A DNA stretch of 64,000 nt from Mediterraneibacter massiliensis (GCF_001487105.1 NZ_LN913001.1:49005-113004); one strand, 5' to 3'. Counted from the stretch's first letter, positions 45,820-54,733 are shown. Translations and numbers: made by a program. Notes: generated by a model from the letters alone, not told the origin.

Positions 45820-46262
45820 TACTTTTCTCCTCCCATCTTTCTTCTGATTTTTCGGATTGCACCATAATACATCCATTTGCATTGATCTTCCGTCATCTGG
45901 TTCAATTCGCCTATTTCCTTGAAGTTTCGCTCCTCGAATACACGCTGATACATCACTTCACGTTCTTTCTCATTCAAAAGGTGCATTGCCTGTATCAACC
46001 GCTTGTCTTCCATTTCGTTCCACTCTGGATAAATTCCTTGCGCTTCATTTAACAGCAACTCTTCCCGTTTCTTTCGTTCCAGATGTTCCTCCATGGAAAG
46101 ATCTGCCTCCGTATATTCCTGTTCGTCTGAATTATTTTCTGCAAACCGAATCTTCTGCTGTATTTCCAGATACCGTTTTCTCCGTCCCTGTACAGATGCC
46201 AACAGATATGCGGAAAAATAGTTTTTTGTTTTGGAACCTTTATAGGTATGTTCTTCGTTCAT
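45819..46262 (-). CDS. Sigma region-4-like protein (Tn916 orf7-like)
   Basis: A 147-residue protein. The C-terminus (about 100-147) is a region-4 HTH-like segment (LNEKEREVMYQRVFEE, FKEIGELNQMTEDQCK), able to read a -35 element. The N-terminal half is charged and helical. AGGTAAGAAG lies upstream. In Tn916-like elements this pair controls transfer or excision genes; expected here. Confidence 0.7.
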   Translation of the reverse strand: MNEEHTYKGSKTKNYFSAYLLASVQGRRKRYLEIQQKIRFAENNSDEQEYTEADLSMEEHLERKKREELLLNEAQGIYPEWNEMEDKRLIQAMHLLNEKEREVMYQRVFEERNFKEIGELNQMTEDQCKWMYYGAIRKIRRKMGGEK

Positions 46263-46671
46263 CTTCTTACCTCCGAAATTTGAAAATTTTCATAGTTTCC
46301 AAATTTCAGGGGCGGGGATCTGCAGCCTGCAATGACGCAATTCAACATTTTTCGACAAAACAAAAGGCCGAGCCAGCGAATTGCCGGTCCGACCAAATAT
46401 ATCGTCCATGTGGGATAATGCAGATCGTTCTTTTTCTTTAACGCATATTCTGCGTATAGAATATCCTGATATTCTTCTCTCTGACAAGAACTTTTTTTAA
46501 TGAACTACCTGTATTTCCATATCTTTTCTTTTGTTTCACAAGACTTATTTCTCCGAAGTTTCTTCCTCATCACCTCTGTTGTATGCATTATATTGCGCGA
46601 CACTATGTGCCTTAACACATTTTCCTTGTAAGAAAACTACGGTAAAATATGCTTTAAGTGAGGTGATACGG
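46263..46671. promoter_or_regulatory. Divergent control region between sigma pair and XRE gene
   Basis: About 400 bp with no convincing gene. AATTTGAAAATTTTC ... CCAAATT forms an inverted repeat near 46277-46306 just upstream of the sigma-pair start. A 65-codon TTG-started minus frame (46290-46487) lacks a ribosome site and is rejected. It probably holds promoters for both directions; none is unambiguous. Confidence 0.4.
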
Positions 46672-47034
46672 ATGCTAAAGGATACCGTCAAGAAAAGACT
46701 CGGTTACATGGTAAAGAACGAACGTGAACACCTTAGATTATCCCAGTCAGCCCTGGCTGAACAGGCAGGTGTTTCCATCCGGACCATCTCAGATATTGAA
46801 ACTTGTAACGGCAATCCGGAACTTGCAACGTTGATTCCTCTTGCCCAATATCTGAAGATTTCCCTGGATGCAATTATTCACGAAGCTCCACTAGAAACAG
46901 ACCATACTACCTATCAGATTCTGGAAGAACTGCAAAACTGCTCAGAAGAGGATCGTCTGATTGCTCTTCGTACTTTACGGGAATTACTTGCAGCACTTAA
47001 AGAAAAAGACCAAATCAATAAACCACATTTCTGA
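46672..47034 (+). CDS. XRE-family transcription regulator
   Basis: A 120-residue protein with an N-terminal helix-turn-helix (LRLSQSALAEQAGVSIRTISDIE) and a C-terminal helical tail. ATG 46672 follows AAGTGAGGTGAT; the longer upstream frame is not supported. Divergent from the sigma pair, the classic position of an ICE repressor or activator. Confidence 0.8.
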   Translation: MLKDTVKKRLGYMVKNEREHLRLSQSALAEQAGVSIRTISDIETCNGNPELATLIPLAQYLKISLDAIIHEAPLETDHTTYQILEELQNCSEEDRLIALRTLRELLAALKEKDQINKPHF

Positions 47035-47063
47035 CAATACCTCAGTTTTTAGTGTATCAGCAC

Positions 47064-47107
47064 AATCTGTGATAAAACTGTGCAGAACCTGTGCTAATCC
47101 TGTGGCT
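47064..47107. repeat. Four 11-bp phased CTGTG iterons
   Basis: CTGTG occurs at 47067, 47078, 47089 and 47100, exactly 11 bp apart, with a loosely conserved AAN lead. It lies between the XRE gene and parR. One-helical-turn spacing is typical of ParR centromeres and of iteron origins. Its closeness to parMR makes a centromere the first guess. Confidence 0.6.
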
Positions 47108-47129
47108 TATAATATTTTGTAACTTCAAA

Positions 47130-47164
47130 AAGAAGCAGTCATGTGAGAAAACTGCTTCTTTTCT
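47130..47164. terminator. Bidirectional terminator
   Basis: AAGAAGCAGT / ACTGCTTCTT perfect ten-base stem with an 11-base loop, flanked by A and T runs, between the XRE gene and parR. Confidence 0.8.
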
Positions 47165-47167
47165 ATG

Positions 47168-47527
47168 CTATCTTCTGCGGAAAGCACTCATTGCGTTTCT
47201 CACATTTTCTACCACCCTTGGATCAATGGTGTCCTTAGTTTCTTCTGGAAAAGTCATCGTTATTTCCGGTTCTTTTTCGCTCTTTTCCATACGATTCAAC
47301 TGCATTGCTTTATGCACTTCCTGTCTGACAGTTTCCTGAATGATTGCCTGCAATACCTCATTACTGAAAGTATTACTTTCCTGTACACCATCCACATGTG
47401 CAACAATTGCCTCTGCAATCAAATCCGCTTTATCTTTCACCGAATTTAACAACTCTACAGCTCGGATATGGGAAGCCTTCGTTTTATCAAATCCCAAAGT
47501 AAACTTAAATGGATTCTTCTTTTCCAC
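47168..47527 (-). CDS. ParR-like centromere-binding protein
   Basis: A 119-residue protein with an N-terminal ribbon-helix-helix-like start (FKFTLGFDKTKASHIRAVELLNS) and an acidic, disordered C-terminus, the usual ParR shape. It is 4 bp after parM. ParR binds phased repeats and couples them to ParM filaments. The acceptance rests on the parM neighbour; the motif alone is weak. Confidence 0.7.
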   Translation of the reverse strand: MEKKNPFKFTLGFDKTKASHIRAVELLNSVKDKADLIAEAIVAHVDGVQESNTFSNEVLQAIIQETVRQEVHKAMQLNRMEKSEKEPEITMTFPEETKDTIDPRVVENVRNAMSAFRRR

Positions 47528-47531
47528 ACAA

Positions 47532-48464
47532 TCACTCCTCTGCTGTCATCATCCGATACAGCTTGTCATATCCTTTCGCATTGGCACAAATATCTTCGAT
47601 GAACATGTATTTCCCTAACCGATCTGATTTCTTGATCAGTTTTTTCAATAATGCTGCTCCACCACCGATAAATACGGTATAAGTAGACCTTGTGTCAATC
47701 CCGCGCTCCCGGATGCTGCTCAAAAGATCGGTTACAAAATCCTGGGCAATCCCCTCTGTCATTTTTACAACTGCCTCTTCATAAAACTCCGTATTTCCCT
47801 TCAGAATACTGTCCACATCACATTCCTCCAGTAGAATATCGTACTCACTATTCACACCGGAAATCACCTGATTATACATGGTAATAACGCCACGCTCCAG
47901 AGAATCGCACGATTCCATATCCGGCATTCCTTTTCGCATCAGCAGATAATCCGTTGTGAATCCGCCGATATCAATACCAATGGACTTGGGAATATCCTGC
48001 AGCTGATCAATAACAGTCATCATTGCTGCATAATCTTGTGGAAAAGCCATTACATCATGGATTGCTACATGGTATGTACCGCCTTCCGTTATAATTTCGT
48101 GAACTTTATTTTCCCCTTTAAAGTAACACTCATACTTCTCACACAAATCCGCAAAATGTTTTGGCGGTAATCCGATTGGCAAATCAATCTGCAATACATC
48201 TTCCGGAACAATCTGCGGATATTTCTTCAGTTCTTTGACGATAGCAAACAGGGTCAGTATAAAAAAGCGTTCATCCTCTGTCTTGTCCCTCTGGTAAGGA
48301 ATCCTCCTGTTACTGAGCAGATAATATTTTCCTTCATAGAAAATATATTCCTCTCCCCTGGCAGGTTTCTTATCCTGTGTAATCAGTGCTGTAGTAAAAA
48401 CCTGATTGCAGGTCTTCATATTCTTGTTTCCATGGTCAACTGCAATTCGTAACTTTCTTATCAT
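47532..48464 (-). CDS. ParM/StbA-family actin-like segregation protein
   Basis: A 310-residue actin-fold ATPase: phosphate-1 AVDHGNKNMK at the N-terminus, connect-1-like LQIDLPIGLPP, phosphate-2 IGIDIGGFTTD, adenosine motif FIGGGAALL. ParM filaments push plasmid copies apart. In an ICE it would keep the excised, replicating circle. ATG 48464 with GGAGAG upstream. Its promoter contains phased repeats, suggesting autorepression by ParR. Confidence 0.85.
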   Translation of the reverse strand: MIRKLRIAVDHGNKNMKTCNQVFTTALITQDKKPARGEEYIFYEGKYYLLSNRRIPYQRDKTEDERFFILTLFAIVKELKKYPQIVPEDVLQIDLPIGLPPKHFADLCEKYECYFKGENKVHEIITEGGTYHVAIHDVMAFPQDYAAMMTVIDQLQDIPKSIGIDIGGFTTDYLLMRKGMPDMESCDSLERGVITMYNQVISGVNSEYDILLEECDVDSILKGNTEFYEEAVVKMTEGIAQDFVTDLLSSIRERGIDTRSTYTVFIGGGAALLKKLIKKSDRLGKYMFIEDICANAKGYDKLYRMMTAEE

Positions 48465-48496
48465 AAAAGCATCTCTCCTTTATTCTTGATACTTAT

Positions 48497-48525
48497 TCTG
48501 TACGTATAGATTCCGTATAGCGCAA
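48497..48525 (-). promoter_or_regulatory. parMR promoter with two phased CTATACG repeats
   Basis: On the minus strand TTGCGC (48525-48520), a 17-bp spacer and TACAGA (48502-48497). The spacer contains two CTATACG copies spaced 11 bp (plus-strand CGTATAG at 48503 and 48514). A protein bound there would block the promoter. Confidence 0.55.
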
Positions 48526-48540
48526 CTTATTACAAAAAAA

Positions 48541-48574
48541 TATCCCGCCTGCAGTTCATACCACAGACAGGATA
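48541..48574 (-). terminator. Terminator of the sortase-side operon
   Basis: TATCC / GGATA outer stem with inner CAG/CTG pairing, followed on the minus strand by a run of Ts (plus-strand A-run 48534-48540). It separates the downstream parMR promoter from the primase-sortase operon. Confidence 0.65.
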
Positions 48575-48597
48575 CCCTTTTCTTTCTTACACAAACT

Positions 48598-49007
48598 TTA
48601 CAAAAATGCTGCCTCTTTTGGCAATATCTTCTGAAACAATTCCTGATACCGCTTATTACCCGCAGGAATCAAAGGACCACGATAAGATGTTTCAGACCAA
48701 AGCATCAGTTCTTCCGCTTCAGAATAAAATGGTCGGTTCGGTGTCGTAATATCGCCATACTGCACTTGCGGAGTGCTTGGTTTCAGAAAAAGTTCTGCAT
48801 CTTTTTGCGTAAACACTTTTGATATACCTTCCATTTTTTCCGCAAAAAAAGCCTCTACCAATTGTGGTATGAAGCCCCTTTCTAAATAATATTGCGCTCT
48901 TCCTTGTATTTTTTTGCAAGTTCAAACCGAAGCTTTCGTTCTTTTTCGCCGCACGTTTCATCCAAAAGAATATCTGCCAGCGCATTTATGTATTCATAAT
49001 CTAACAT
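48598..49007 (-). CDS. Hypothetical protein requiring a -1 frameshift
   Basis: From ATG 49007 the frame stops after 42 residues. Re-reading one base at GC-AAAAAAA-T, where the zero frame is GCA AAA AAA TAC, opens a frame that runs to 48598. The fused product is about 136 residues (FELAKK joined to IQGRAQYYLERGF). A AAA AAA T in this register is a textbook -1 slippery heptamer, so slippage is possible; a lost A is the simpler explanation. The fused protein has no recognised family. It follows the sortase gene on the same strand. Confidence 0.5.
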
Positions 49008-49009
49008 CT

Positions 49010-49792
49010 TTATGATTCCTCCACACTAATTTTTTGATCCAGTCTTCCATGTACCAAATACCGATAGTCTTTCCGCGTATTTACACAGGTAGATAACGTA
49101 ATTACCCTGTCCTTTTCTGATACCGATATTCCCGTATCATATTCTGAGCTTGCCTGTATCACCCCTAAAAATTTCTGATAATCTTTCACATCCGTAAAAG
49201 AATATGTGTACGCTGCATGATTTACCGGAGCTGCGTAACAAGAAAAAATGTGATATTCATATACATAGCCGGGCACATAAACGTAAAACTTCGGATACAC
49301 ATCGTAAACTCCTGGATCCTGATATTTTTCCAAGGTTCCGAACATGCTCCCGTCCCGCATATTATGTCCATAGATGATGGTATTCCGATCCGTAAAATCC
49401 TCCTGATTATGATAATCCATAAATATACTGCCACTTTTATTCGTTTCTCCATTGATCATGTGCTGGAGATAGTAGGCATTGTCCGTTCCTTTTGCCACCG
49501 GATAACTGATGTCAAGCGCGGGAATCTGTATCCAGGCAATGACTTCCGGATTGATGCTTTGCAGACTCGCAAAGTCCACCTGAAGAAATGGAAATACTGA
49601 ATTTTTCTCTGAAGGCTTCTCCCCTTCCGGCTCTTTGGTACTTTCAGGCTCCCGGATATATTCTTCAAGTTCTTCGTAGACCTGTTCTCCTTCTCGGTAA
49701 CTCATATAGATACGTATAATCGCACCTACGGAACCAAAGAACAGGATTCCTGCTAATATCATGCATATCATATAGATTTTATTTCGTTTCAT
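49010..49792 (-). CDS. srtB: Class B sortase
   Basis: A 260-residue transpeptidase: an N-terminal membrane anchor (about 8-30), a Glu-rich linker, and the sortase barrel with His143 (IIYGHNM), Cys236 (TLSTCV) and Arg244 (DYRYLV). Class B is supported by length and the TLSTC pattern. It anchors proteins with unusual sorting signals to peptidoglycan; the ICE-coded adhesin ending PPVKTGD (9590-13567) is its probable substrate. Confidence 0.9.
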   Translation of the reverse strand: MKRNKIYMICMILAGILFFGSVGAIIRIYMSYREGEQVYEELEEYIREPESTKEPEGEKPSEKNSVFPFLQVDFASLQSINPEVIAWIQIPALDISYPVAKGTDNAYYLQHMINGETNKSGSIFMDYHNQEDFTDRNTIIYGHNMRDGSMFGTLEKYQDPGVYDVYPKFYVYVPGYVYEYHIFSCYAAPVNHAAYTYSFTDVKDYQKFLGVIQASSEYDTGISVSEKDRVITLSTCVNTRKDYRYLVHGRLDQKISVEES

Positions 49793-49840
49793 GTAAATTC
49801 TCCTTTTCCAGCCGGAGCAAAAGCCCCGACTGTCCTCTTA

Positions 49841-51028
49841 TCATTTCTTTTTTGAATAGTAATAATCATCAATTCCTTTGATCTGTCCATTCCATTCTCC
49901 GGAGGCATCCATATCCCAGACCATACGGCTCATAGAAATGGATAGTTCCTGACAAATCTCATACACCTTCTTACACCCATTTTGGATAATCTGTCGTTTC
50001 TGCAATTTGTGCTGACAGTAACCGTCTCTGCCCTTTTGCCTGCAGCTTTCACATTTGCTGTAATTCCCATCACAAAGGACTTTCATTTTCTTATCCATAT
50101 CGTAAGCTTCAAACAGATGCTGAAGATTTCGCTGTCTAAATGCCTCCAGCACCGGTTTTGCATTACGATACTGGTTTACCCCTGCCACACAGACAAAGGT
50201 ATCTCCGGACAGAAAATGTGCAATGGTTCCCTTTAATGCTCCCTCAGTCAGATAGACCTCAGAAGCATTCAAATCTCCAATCACATGTACCGGACTTCCG
50301 GAGGATACACCATTTTTGAATTTTACACTGGATAGCCAGATATATTTTCTTCCCTCGACCACATGATCTAACCGGATTTGAAAGCCCTGGATTTTTCCCT
50401 GCATGGACAGAATTGGAATCAGGATACCGGAGTTCTTTGGAGAAAAATTGATGGTCCATTCTCCGTTTTCACCCTCGTAAAATCCTGGGACACCCTTAAT
50501 AACCAACCCTTCATCCTGCAGTTTCCTTACCAGACTTCTAATTCCAAACAATGGCACACTTCGGTACCGCTGTCCTTCAATCTGCTCTAAAGTAAGTCCT
50601 CGTTTTAACAAATCTTCCTTATGCTGTTCATTTAAAATCATAAGCGAAAGCATCCGGGAATAAGTCCGGTCTATCGTTTCAGCATCCGCAAGTTCCGCAA
50701 GCATGATCTCTGGTTCTATTTCTTTTTGTTCTGCCACGATGTAATCTGTCCGATATTCTCCTTTTCCAAGTGCTTCACGTATCTGCCGGTTTGCCTCTGA
50801 AGTATTCACACCATAAAGCCTTCCGTACAGATCCAACATACCGCCGGATACATCACATCGGTTACACCGGAATACATTTTTTCGCAGGTTGACATTCATC
50901 TTTCCTTTTGTTTCCCCACAAAAAGGGCAGTTCACATCCAGAGAGACAGAATTCTTATGTCTTACCTGTAGTTTTAACAAGTTGACTACATCAAAGATAT
51001 CGTAATCAAACCCTGTCATATCGTACAT
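49841..51028 (-). CDS. CHC2 zinc-finger primase-like protein
   Basis: A 395-residue protein. The N-terminal zinc finger has Cys34, Cys37, Cys55 and Cys58 (NCPFCGE and RCNRCD), as in DnaG-type primases. A TOPRIM-like segment follows (VYLTEGALKGTIAHFL, FEAYDMDKK). A second Cys cluster (SKCESCRQKG) near residue 340 is unusual. It would prime synthesis on the transferred strand. ATG 51028 follows GGAGGAGACAG. Confidence 0.75.
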   Translation of the reverse strand: MYDMTGFDYDIFDVVNLLKLQVRHKNSVSLDVNCPFCGETKGKMNVNLRKNVFRCNRCDVSGGMLDLYGRLYGVNTSEANRQIREALGKGEYRTDYIVAEQKEIEPEIMLAELADAETIDRTYSRMLSLMILNEQHKEDLLKRGLTLEQIEGQRYRSVPLFGIRSLVRKLQDEGLVIKGVPGFYEGENGEWTINFSPKNSGILIPILSMQGKIQGFQIRLDHVVEGRKYIWLSSVKFKNGVSSGSPVHVIGDLNASEVYLTEGALKGTIAHFLSGDTFVCVAGVNQYRNAKPVLEAFRQRNLQHLFEAYDMDKKMKVLCDGNYSKCESCRQKGRDGYCQHKLQKRQIIQNGCKKVYEICQELSISMSRMVWDMDASGEWNGQIKGIDDYYYSKKK

Positions 51029-51079
51029 TCTCTGTCTCCTCCTTTCTCCCACAGCCTGTTAAGGCTGTGGGAAGCATAA

Positions 51080-52018
51080 TTAACCAGCCATCGGCAATGC
51101 TCTCTGAAGAATCACCCTCGCTGCAGCTATCATCAAATGGTCTTTTCCACTATATTCATTGGCATACCATCCTAAACTGGATGGACTCTCCATTGCAACT
51201 TGTCCCATCGTCTTATTCTTTAATCTCCCACAAGTAACCGTCACATTGAGTGCCTGTTCATAAGTCATACGGTTGATCAGTTCTTCTACTGGCAGATTTG
51301 ACTCCACCATCTGGTTCTGTGCAGCCGGAATACCATTTATTCCACCAATGGTATTTCCATTTGCCTGCGCATTCTGATAAAACTGCTCCATCATAGGAGC
51401 TGTCCCCTGCATTGGCGGTGTTGCCGGAGGAACTGGCTGTGTCGCATAAGCATCTGCCTGTCCGGTTCCCATATTCTGTGCCACATTGGCTGCCATCCCA
51501 TTATTTGGTGTCTGTCCGGAATTTACCGGCATCTGCATGGTTCCATTTGGCTGCAAAGTTTCCAGATTCGGTGGCACTGGAATACCTGCGTCCACTTGCA
51601 GGGGATCATTTTCTTCCCCCACATCGGCAAACTGTACACCATATCCGGCATCTGCTAATGCACGTCCGGTAGCTGCTGTCTCTGCAAGTTCCAGAAATTT
51701 ATCACCAAACTTCGGATCTGCGGTGCGAAACCGCTGTGCGTAAGAATTTCCCACACAATCTTCCTTCTGGTCACATTTATCCAGATAGACTCTTGCCTCC
51801 ACAACTGCCATATTCTCTGTCAGACTAATGATGTTACTGATAATTTTCCCAGTCGGGTTTAAAAGCCGGAACCAAAGTTTCCGATATTTCACATCCAGAT
51901 ATAACTGTTCCGCCTCTCCCTCATTAGAAATTTTCCGGGCAAGTTCCAGCGGATTGAACCCCTCTACCTTGTTTAATGCTGCTACTGCCTTTGATTTGTT
52001 ATATAATAATTCGGTCAT
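51080..52018 (-). CDS. Single-strand annealing-like protein with ExoX-like C-terminus
   Basis: A 312-residue protein. The N-terminal about 150 residues end in ETAATGRALADAGYG, the motif shared by ERF/Rad52-type annealing proteins. A Pro/Gln/Asn-rich linker follows (about 150-235). The C-terminal about 60 residues (VTCGRLKNKTMGQVA ... LGWYANEY) match the exodeoxyribonuclease-X-like C-terminal domain seen on phage and ICE proteins. It should pair complementary DNA strands in recombination together with the YqaJ nuclease encoded upstream. Confidence 0.6.
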   Translation of the reverse strand: MTELLYNKSKAVAALNKVEGFNPLELARKISNEGEAEQLYLDVKYRKLWFRLLNPTGKIISNIISLTENMAVVEARVYLDKCDQKEDCVGNSYAQRFRTADPKFGDKFLELAETAATGRALADAGYGVQFADVGEENDPLQVDAGIPVPPNLETLQPNGTMQMPVNSGQTPNNGMAANVAQNMGTGQADAYATQPVPPATPPMQGTAPMMEQFYQNAQANGNTIGGINGIPAAQNQMVESNLPVEELINRMTYEQALNVTVTCGRLKNKTMGQVAMESPSSLGWYANEYSGKDHLMIAAARVILQRALPMAG

Positions 52019-52110
52019 TGCCTACTCCTTTCTTTTTACCGGCAGAAATGATCTCTCTATATAATAATTATCTGCCGATTCTCAATCTTGGTCATTTTTA
52101 GAAAAAATTT

Positions 52111-54354
52111 TTAAACTGCCAGTCGTAATTGCTCCATTTTCGGCTGACGTTGCGTCGGCTTTTGATAGGTATCACAATAATATCGGATCCTTTCTGCCAG
52201 TATGGTATTCCTCGTACCAGTACTTTCCTGTTTGATGGCTACCGTAATCGCCTTTTTCTCCCCTACAAGATAAACCTTCTGTTTGGCTCTGGTGATTCCG
52301 GTATACAGGATATTTCGTTTCAGCATCTTGTAAAATGCCCACACCCAGGGAATGATCACTACCTGGCACTCATTTCCCTGACTCTTATGGATGGTGATTG
52401 CATTTGCATGTTCCACCATATCCATCTGGTCTGCTTCATATAACACACTGCGTCCGTCCGGAAATACGATTCTGGCAAGTGGGTTCCCATCCTCATCTTC
52501 AGATATTTCGGTAAGAATCCCCATATCCCCATTACTGACAACTTCCGTATTCTTATTTTGGAGAACTTTGTCCCCTTCCCGGAAGATATGGTCATGGATA
52601 TGGAGTTCCTTTTTCCCAGAGATGGGCGGATTTACTAAATCCTGTATGGTCCGATTGATTTCTATTACCCCTGCGGCACTTCTCACCTTATAAGGTGACA
52701 AAATCTGCACCTGATCCATGCCATGTACTGCAAGTTCTTTTACATACAATTCCTTAACAATTTGAGCTGCCTCTTCTGCACCTTTACAGGCAATCATCTG
52801 GAAGTCTTCCCCTTCTATCAAGTCAGTACGTCCTTGCTGCATCAATTTTGCATTAAGCGCAATGTTGCTGTTCTTCCCCTGTCGATACACTAAATCCAAA
52901 GTGGTTACCGGAATCTTCCCACACAGAATCAACTGACGGAACACTTCTCCAGCTCCAACAGAAGGAAGCTGATGGATATCTCCTACCAGAAGCACTCTGG
53001 CACTTGGCTTTACCTTGCTGAAAAATTCATAGGCGAGGTGCATATCCACCATGGAAAACTCATCTACGTTTACAAATTCTGCGGATAATTCCTCCAGCAT
53101 CGGTTCATATTCCTCATCGCCATAAAGCCCTAATGCCATGTGCATTGTGCTGGACTCTTCATGTCCTGTACTTTCTGCCATCCTTCTTGCAGCTCGTCCT
53201 GTCGGTGCCATGAGTTGTACTTCCGTTTTGTATTTCTCCTTATGGATATACAAAATGACTTTTAAAACCGTTGTCTTGCCGGTTCCCGGACCTCCGGTAA
53301 TAATGCTGATAGGACTTCTAAATACCATACGAACCGCCTCTTTCTGACAGTCCGATAACGTAATGCCCAGAACCTTCTGTGCCTCTTCCAGTTCTTTTTC
53401 TATGGATTCAGCCGGAATCTGTTTCATCAGTCTCTTTGCAATCATCATAGCTGTCCTTCGTTCTTCCTCATACTGTGTTACCCGGTAAATCCGGTCATCA
53501 TCTACAACAATACTATGCTGTACCGCTAACCGATACAAAACACCATTTATTTCCGACTCTGTGATCTGATCAAGTGTCTGGTCTTCATTGAGAAGATTTA
53601 AGACGCTTTTGATCAGTGCATCCTGTTTCAAGTACAGATGTCCGTTCTGACGCATTTCTTCGTTCAGCACATAACTGATACAGCCGGAAATCCGCATGGG
53701 ATCATTGGGCGATGCTCCGCATTGTCTTGCAATCGCATCCACTGTAAGAAAGCCAAAGCCTTTGACATGAAACAGGGCATACGGCTGTTTGCGGATAATC
53801 TCCATCGAACGATCCTGATATTGTTTCAGGATCATATTTACCTTCTTGGGTGTCACATGAAAAGGAGCTAAAAAGGTCATCAATTCCCGGAATACCTGGT
53901 TCTTCCCAAAGGATTCCATGATGCCATCCAGCTTTTTCTTTGAAATCCCCCGTACCTTCAGTAACTTCTCCGGTGTCTTTTCCATAATTTCCAACGTATT
54001 CAATCCAAACTGATCGACAATACGTTCCGCCATTTTCGGTCCAACACCTTTTACAGAACCGCAGGAGAGGTATCCTAAGATACCCTCCCTGGTTCTTGGT
54101 ACAACTTCCAAAAAGCTTTCCACCTTATATTGAAGTCCATGAGTACTGGATTCCCAGTTTCCCTCCATCTCCACTTCAATTTCATCCGAAAGCGGAAGAT
54201 CATAACCGATGGCAGTAAACGCAATGACTTTCTTTGCAGACCAGAATTTGTCTCTGGCAGACAAAGGAACGCTGGTATCCTGGGTAGAAAAAACAGCTAT
54301 GGTATACCCATTCTCCTCATTTTGAAAAATCTTACGTATGTATCTGCACCTCAT
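52111..54354 (-). CDS. recD2: RecD2-type ATP-dependent DNA helicase
   Basis: A 747-residue SF1B helicase. An OB-like N-terminal region, tandem helix-hairpin-helix (GVGPKMAERIV, VRGISKKKL), Walker A GGPGTGKTT near 355-363, Walker B VDEFSMVD, and motif VI ITIHKSQG with TGITRAK. RecD2 unwinds 5'-3'. In the ICE it probably assists replication or recombination. Its start overlaps the upstream gene by 23 bp. Confidence 0.9.
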   Translation of the reverse strand: MRCRYIRKIFQNEENGYTIAVFSTQDTSVPLSARDKFWSAKKVIAFTAIGYDLPLSDEIEVEMEGNWESSTHGLQYKVESFLEVVPRTREGILGYLSCGSVKGVGPKMAERIVDQFGLNTLEIMEKTPEKLLKVRGISKKKLDGIMESFGKNQVFRELMTFLAPFHVTPKKVNMILKQYQDRSMEIIRKQPYALFHVKGFGFLTVDAIARQCGASPNDPMRISGCISYVLNEEMRQNGHLYLKQDALIKSVLNLLNEDQTLDQITESEINGVLYRLAVQHSIVVDDDRIYRVTQYEEERRTAMMIAKRLMKQIPAESIEKELEEAQKVLGITLSDCQKEAVRMVFRSPISIITGGPGTGKTTVLKVILYIHKEKYKTEVQLMAPTGRAARRMAESTGHEESSTMHMALGLYGDEEYEPMLEELSAEFVNVDEFSMVDMHLAYEFFSKVKPSARVLLVGDIHQLPSVGAGEVFRQLILCGKIPVTTLDLVYRQGKNSNIALNAKLMQQGRTDLIEGEDFQMIACKGAEEAAQIVKELYVKELAVHGMDQVQILSPYKVRSAAGVIEINRTIQDLVNPPISGKKELHIHDHIFREGDKVLQNKNTEVVSNGDMGILTEISEDEDGNPLARIVFPDGRSVLYEADQMDMVEHANAITIHKSQGNECQVVIIPWVWAFYKMLKRNILYTGITRAKQKVYLVGEKKAITVAIKQESTGTRNTILAERIRYYCDTYQKPTQRQPKMEQLRLAV

Positions 54355-54733
54355 CGTTTATTTCCCTCCAATTTTCTATCTTTATCAATTCACCGGGATA
54401 CTTGATTCCGTCGTACCAGTACACCTCCTTGCCTTTTTCAAATGCCGCCTTTATCTCGCCTGCCATTCCGGCGCTTATATACGGTCCGCAGACAACCAAC
54501 ACATCACACAACGTAAGCAGGATCATACCAATCTGTAACGCTGCCTCCCGTTCTTCTGGAATCTCATCATCCAACATAATGGGAAGATGTGCATGGGATG
54601 CAAAAGTACGACAATGATAAAGCCGTTTGATCTGCATCAGATAAAACTTCGCTTTTTCCATATTCTGCTGTCTGACTTCTTTTGTAGTCGCAGACAGCGG
54701 GGAGCAGATATATGCTCTTTTTCCATCTAACAT
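54332..54733 (-). CDS. Nucleoside 2-deoxyribosyltransferase-like protein (DUF7768/DUF4406 type)
   Basis: A 133-residue protein. YICSPLSA at the N-terminus, SHAHLPIMLDD and DVLVVCGPYISAGMAGEI match the deoxyribosyltransferase-like Rossmann fold, with the second Gly-rich loop typical of the family. Phage and ICE versions are of unsettled role, perhaps nucleotide salvage or sensing. One-base overlap with the YqaJ gene. Confidence 0.7.
   Translation of the reverse strand: MLDGKRAYICSPLSATTKEVRQQNMEKAKFYLMQIKRLYHCRTFASHAHLPIMLDDEIPEEREAALQIGMILLTLCDVLVVCGPYISAGMAGEIKAAFEKGKEVYWYDGIKYPGELIKIENWREINDEVQIHT

Noticed and set aside
46290..46487. 65-codon minus-strand ORF
   Set aside because: TTG start with no ribosome site; composition unlike a folded protein.
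48719..48985. 88-codon minus-strand ORF
   Set aside because: It is the third frame across the frameshifted 48598-49007 gene; the other two frames join more sensibly.
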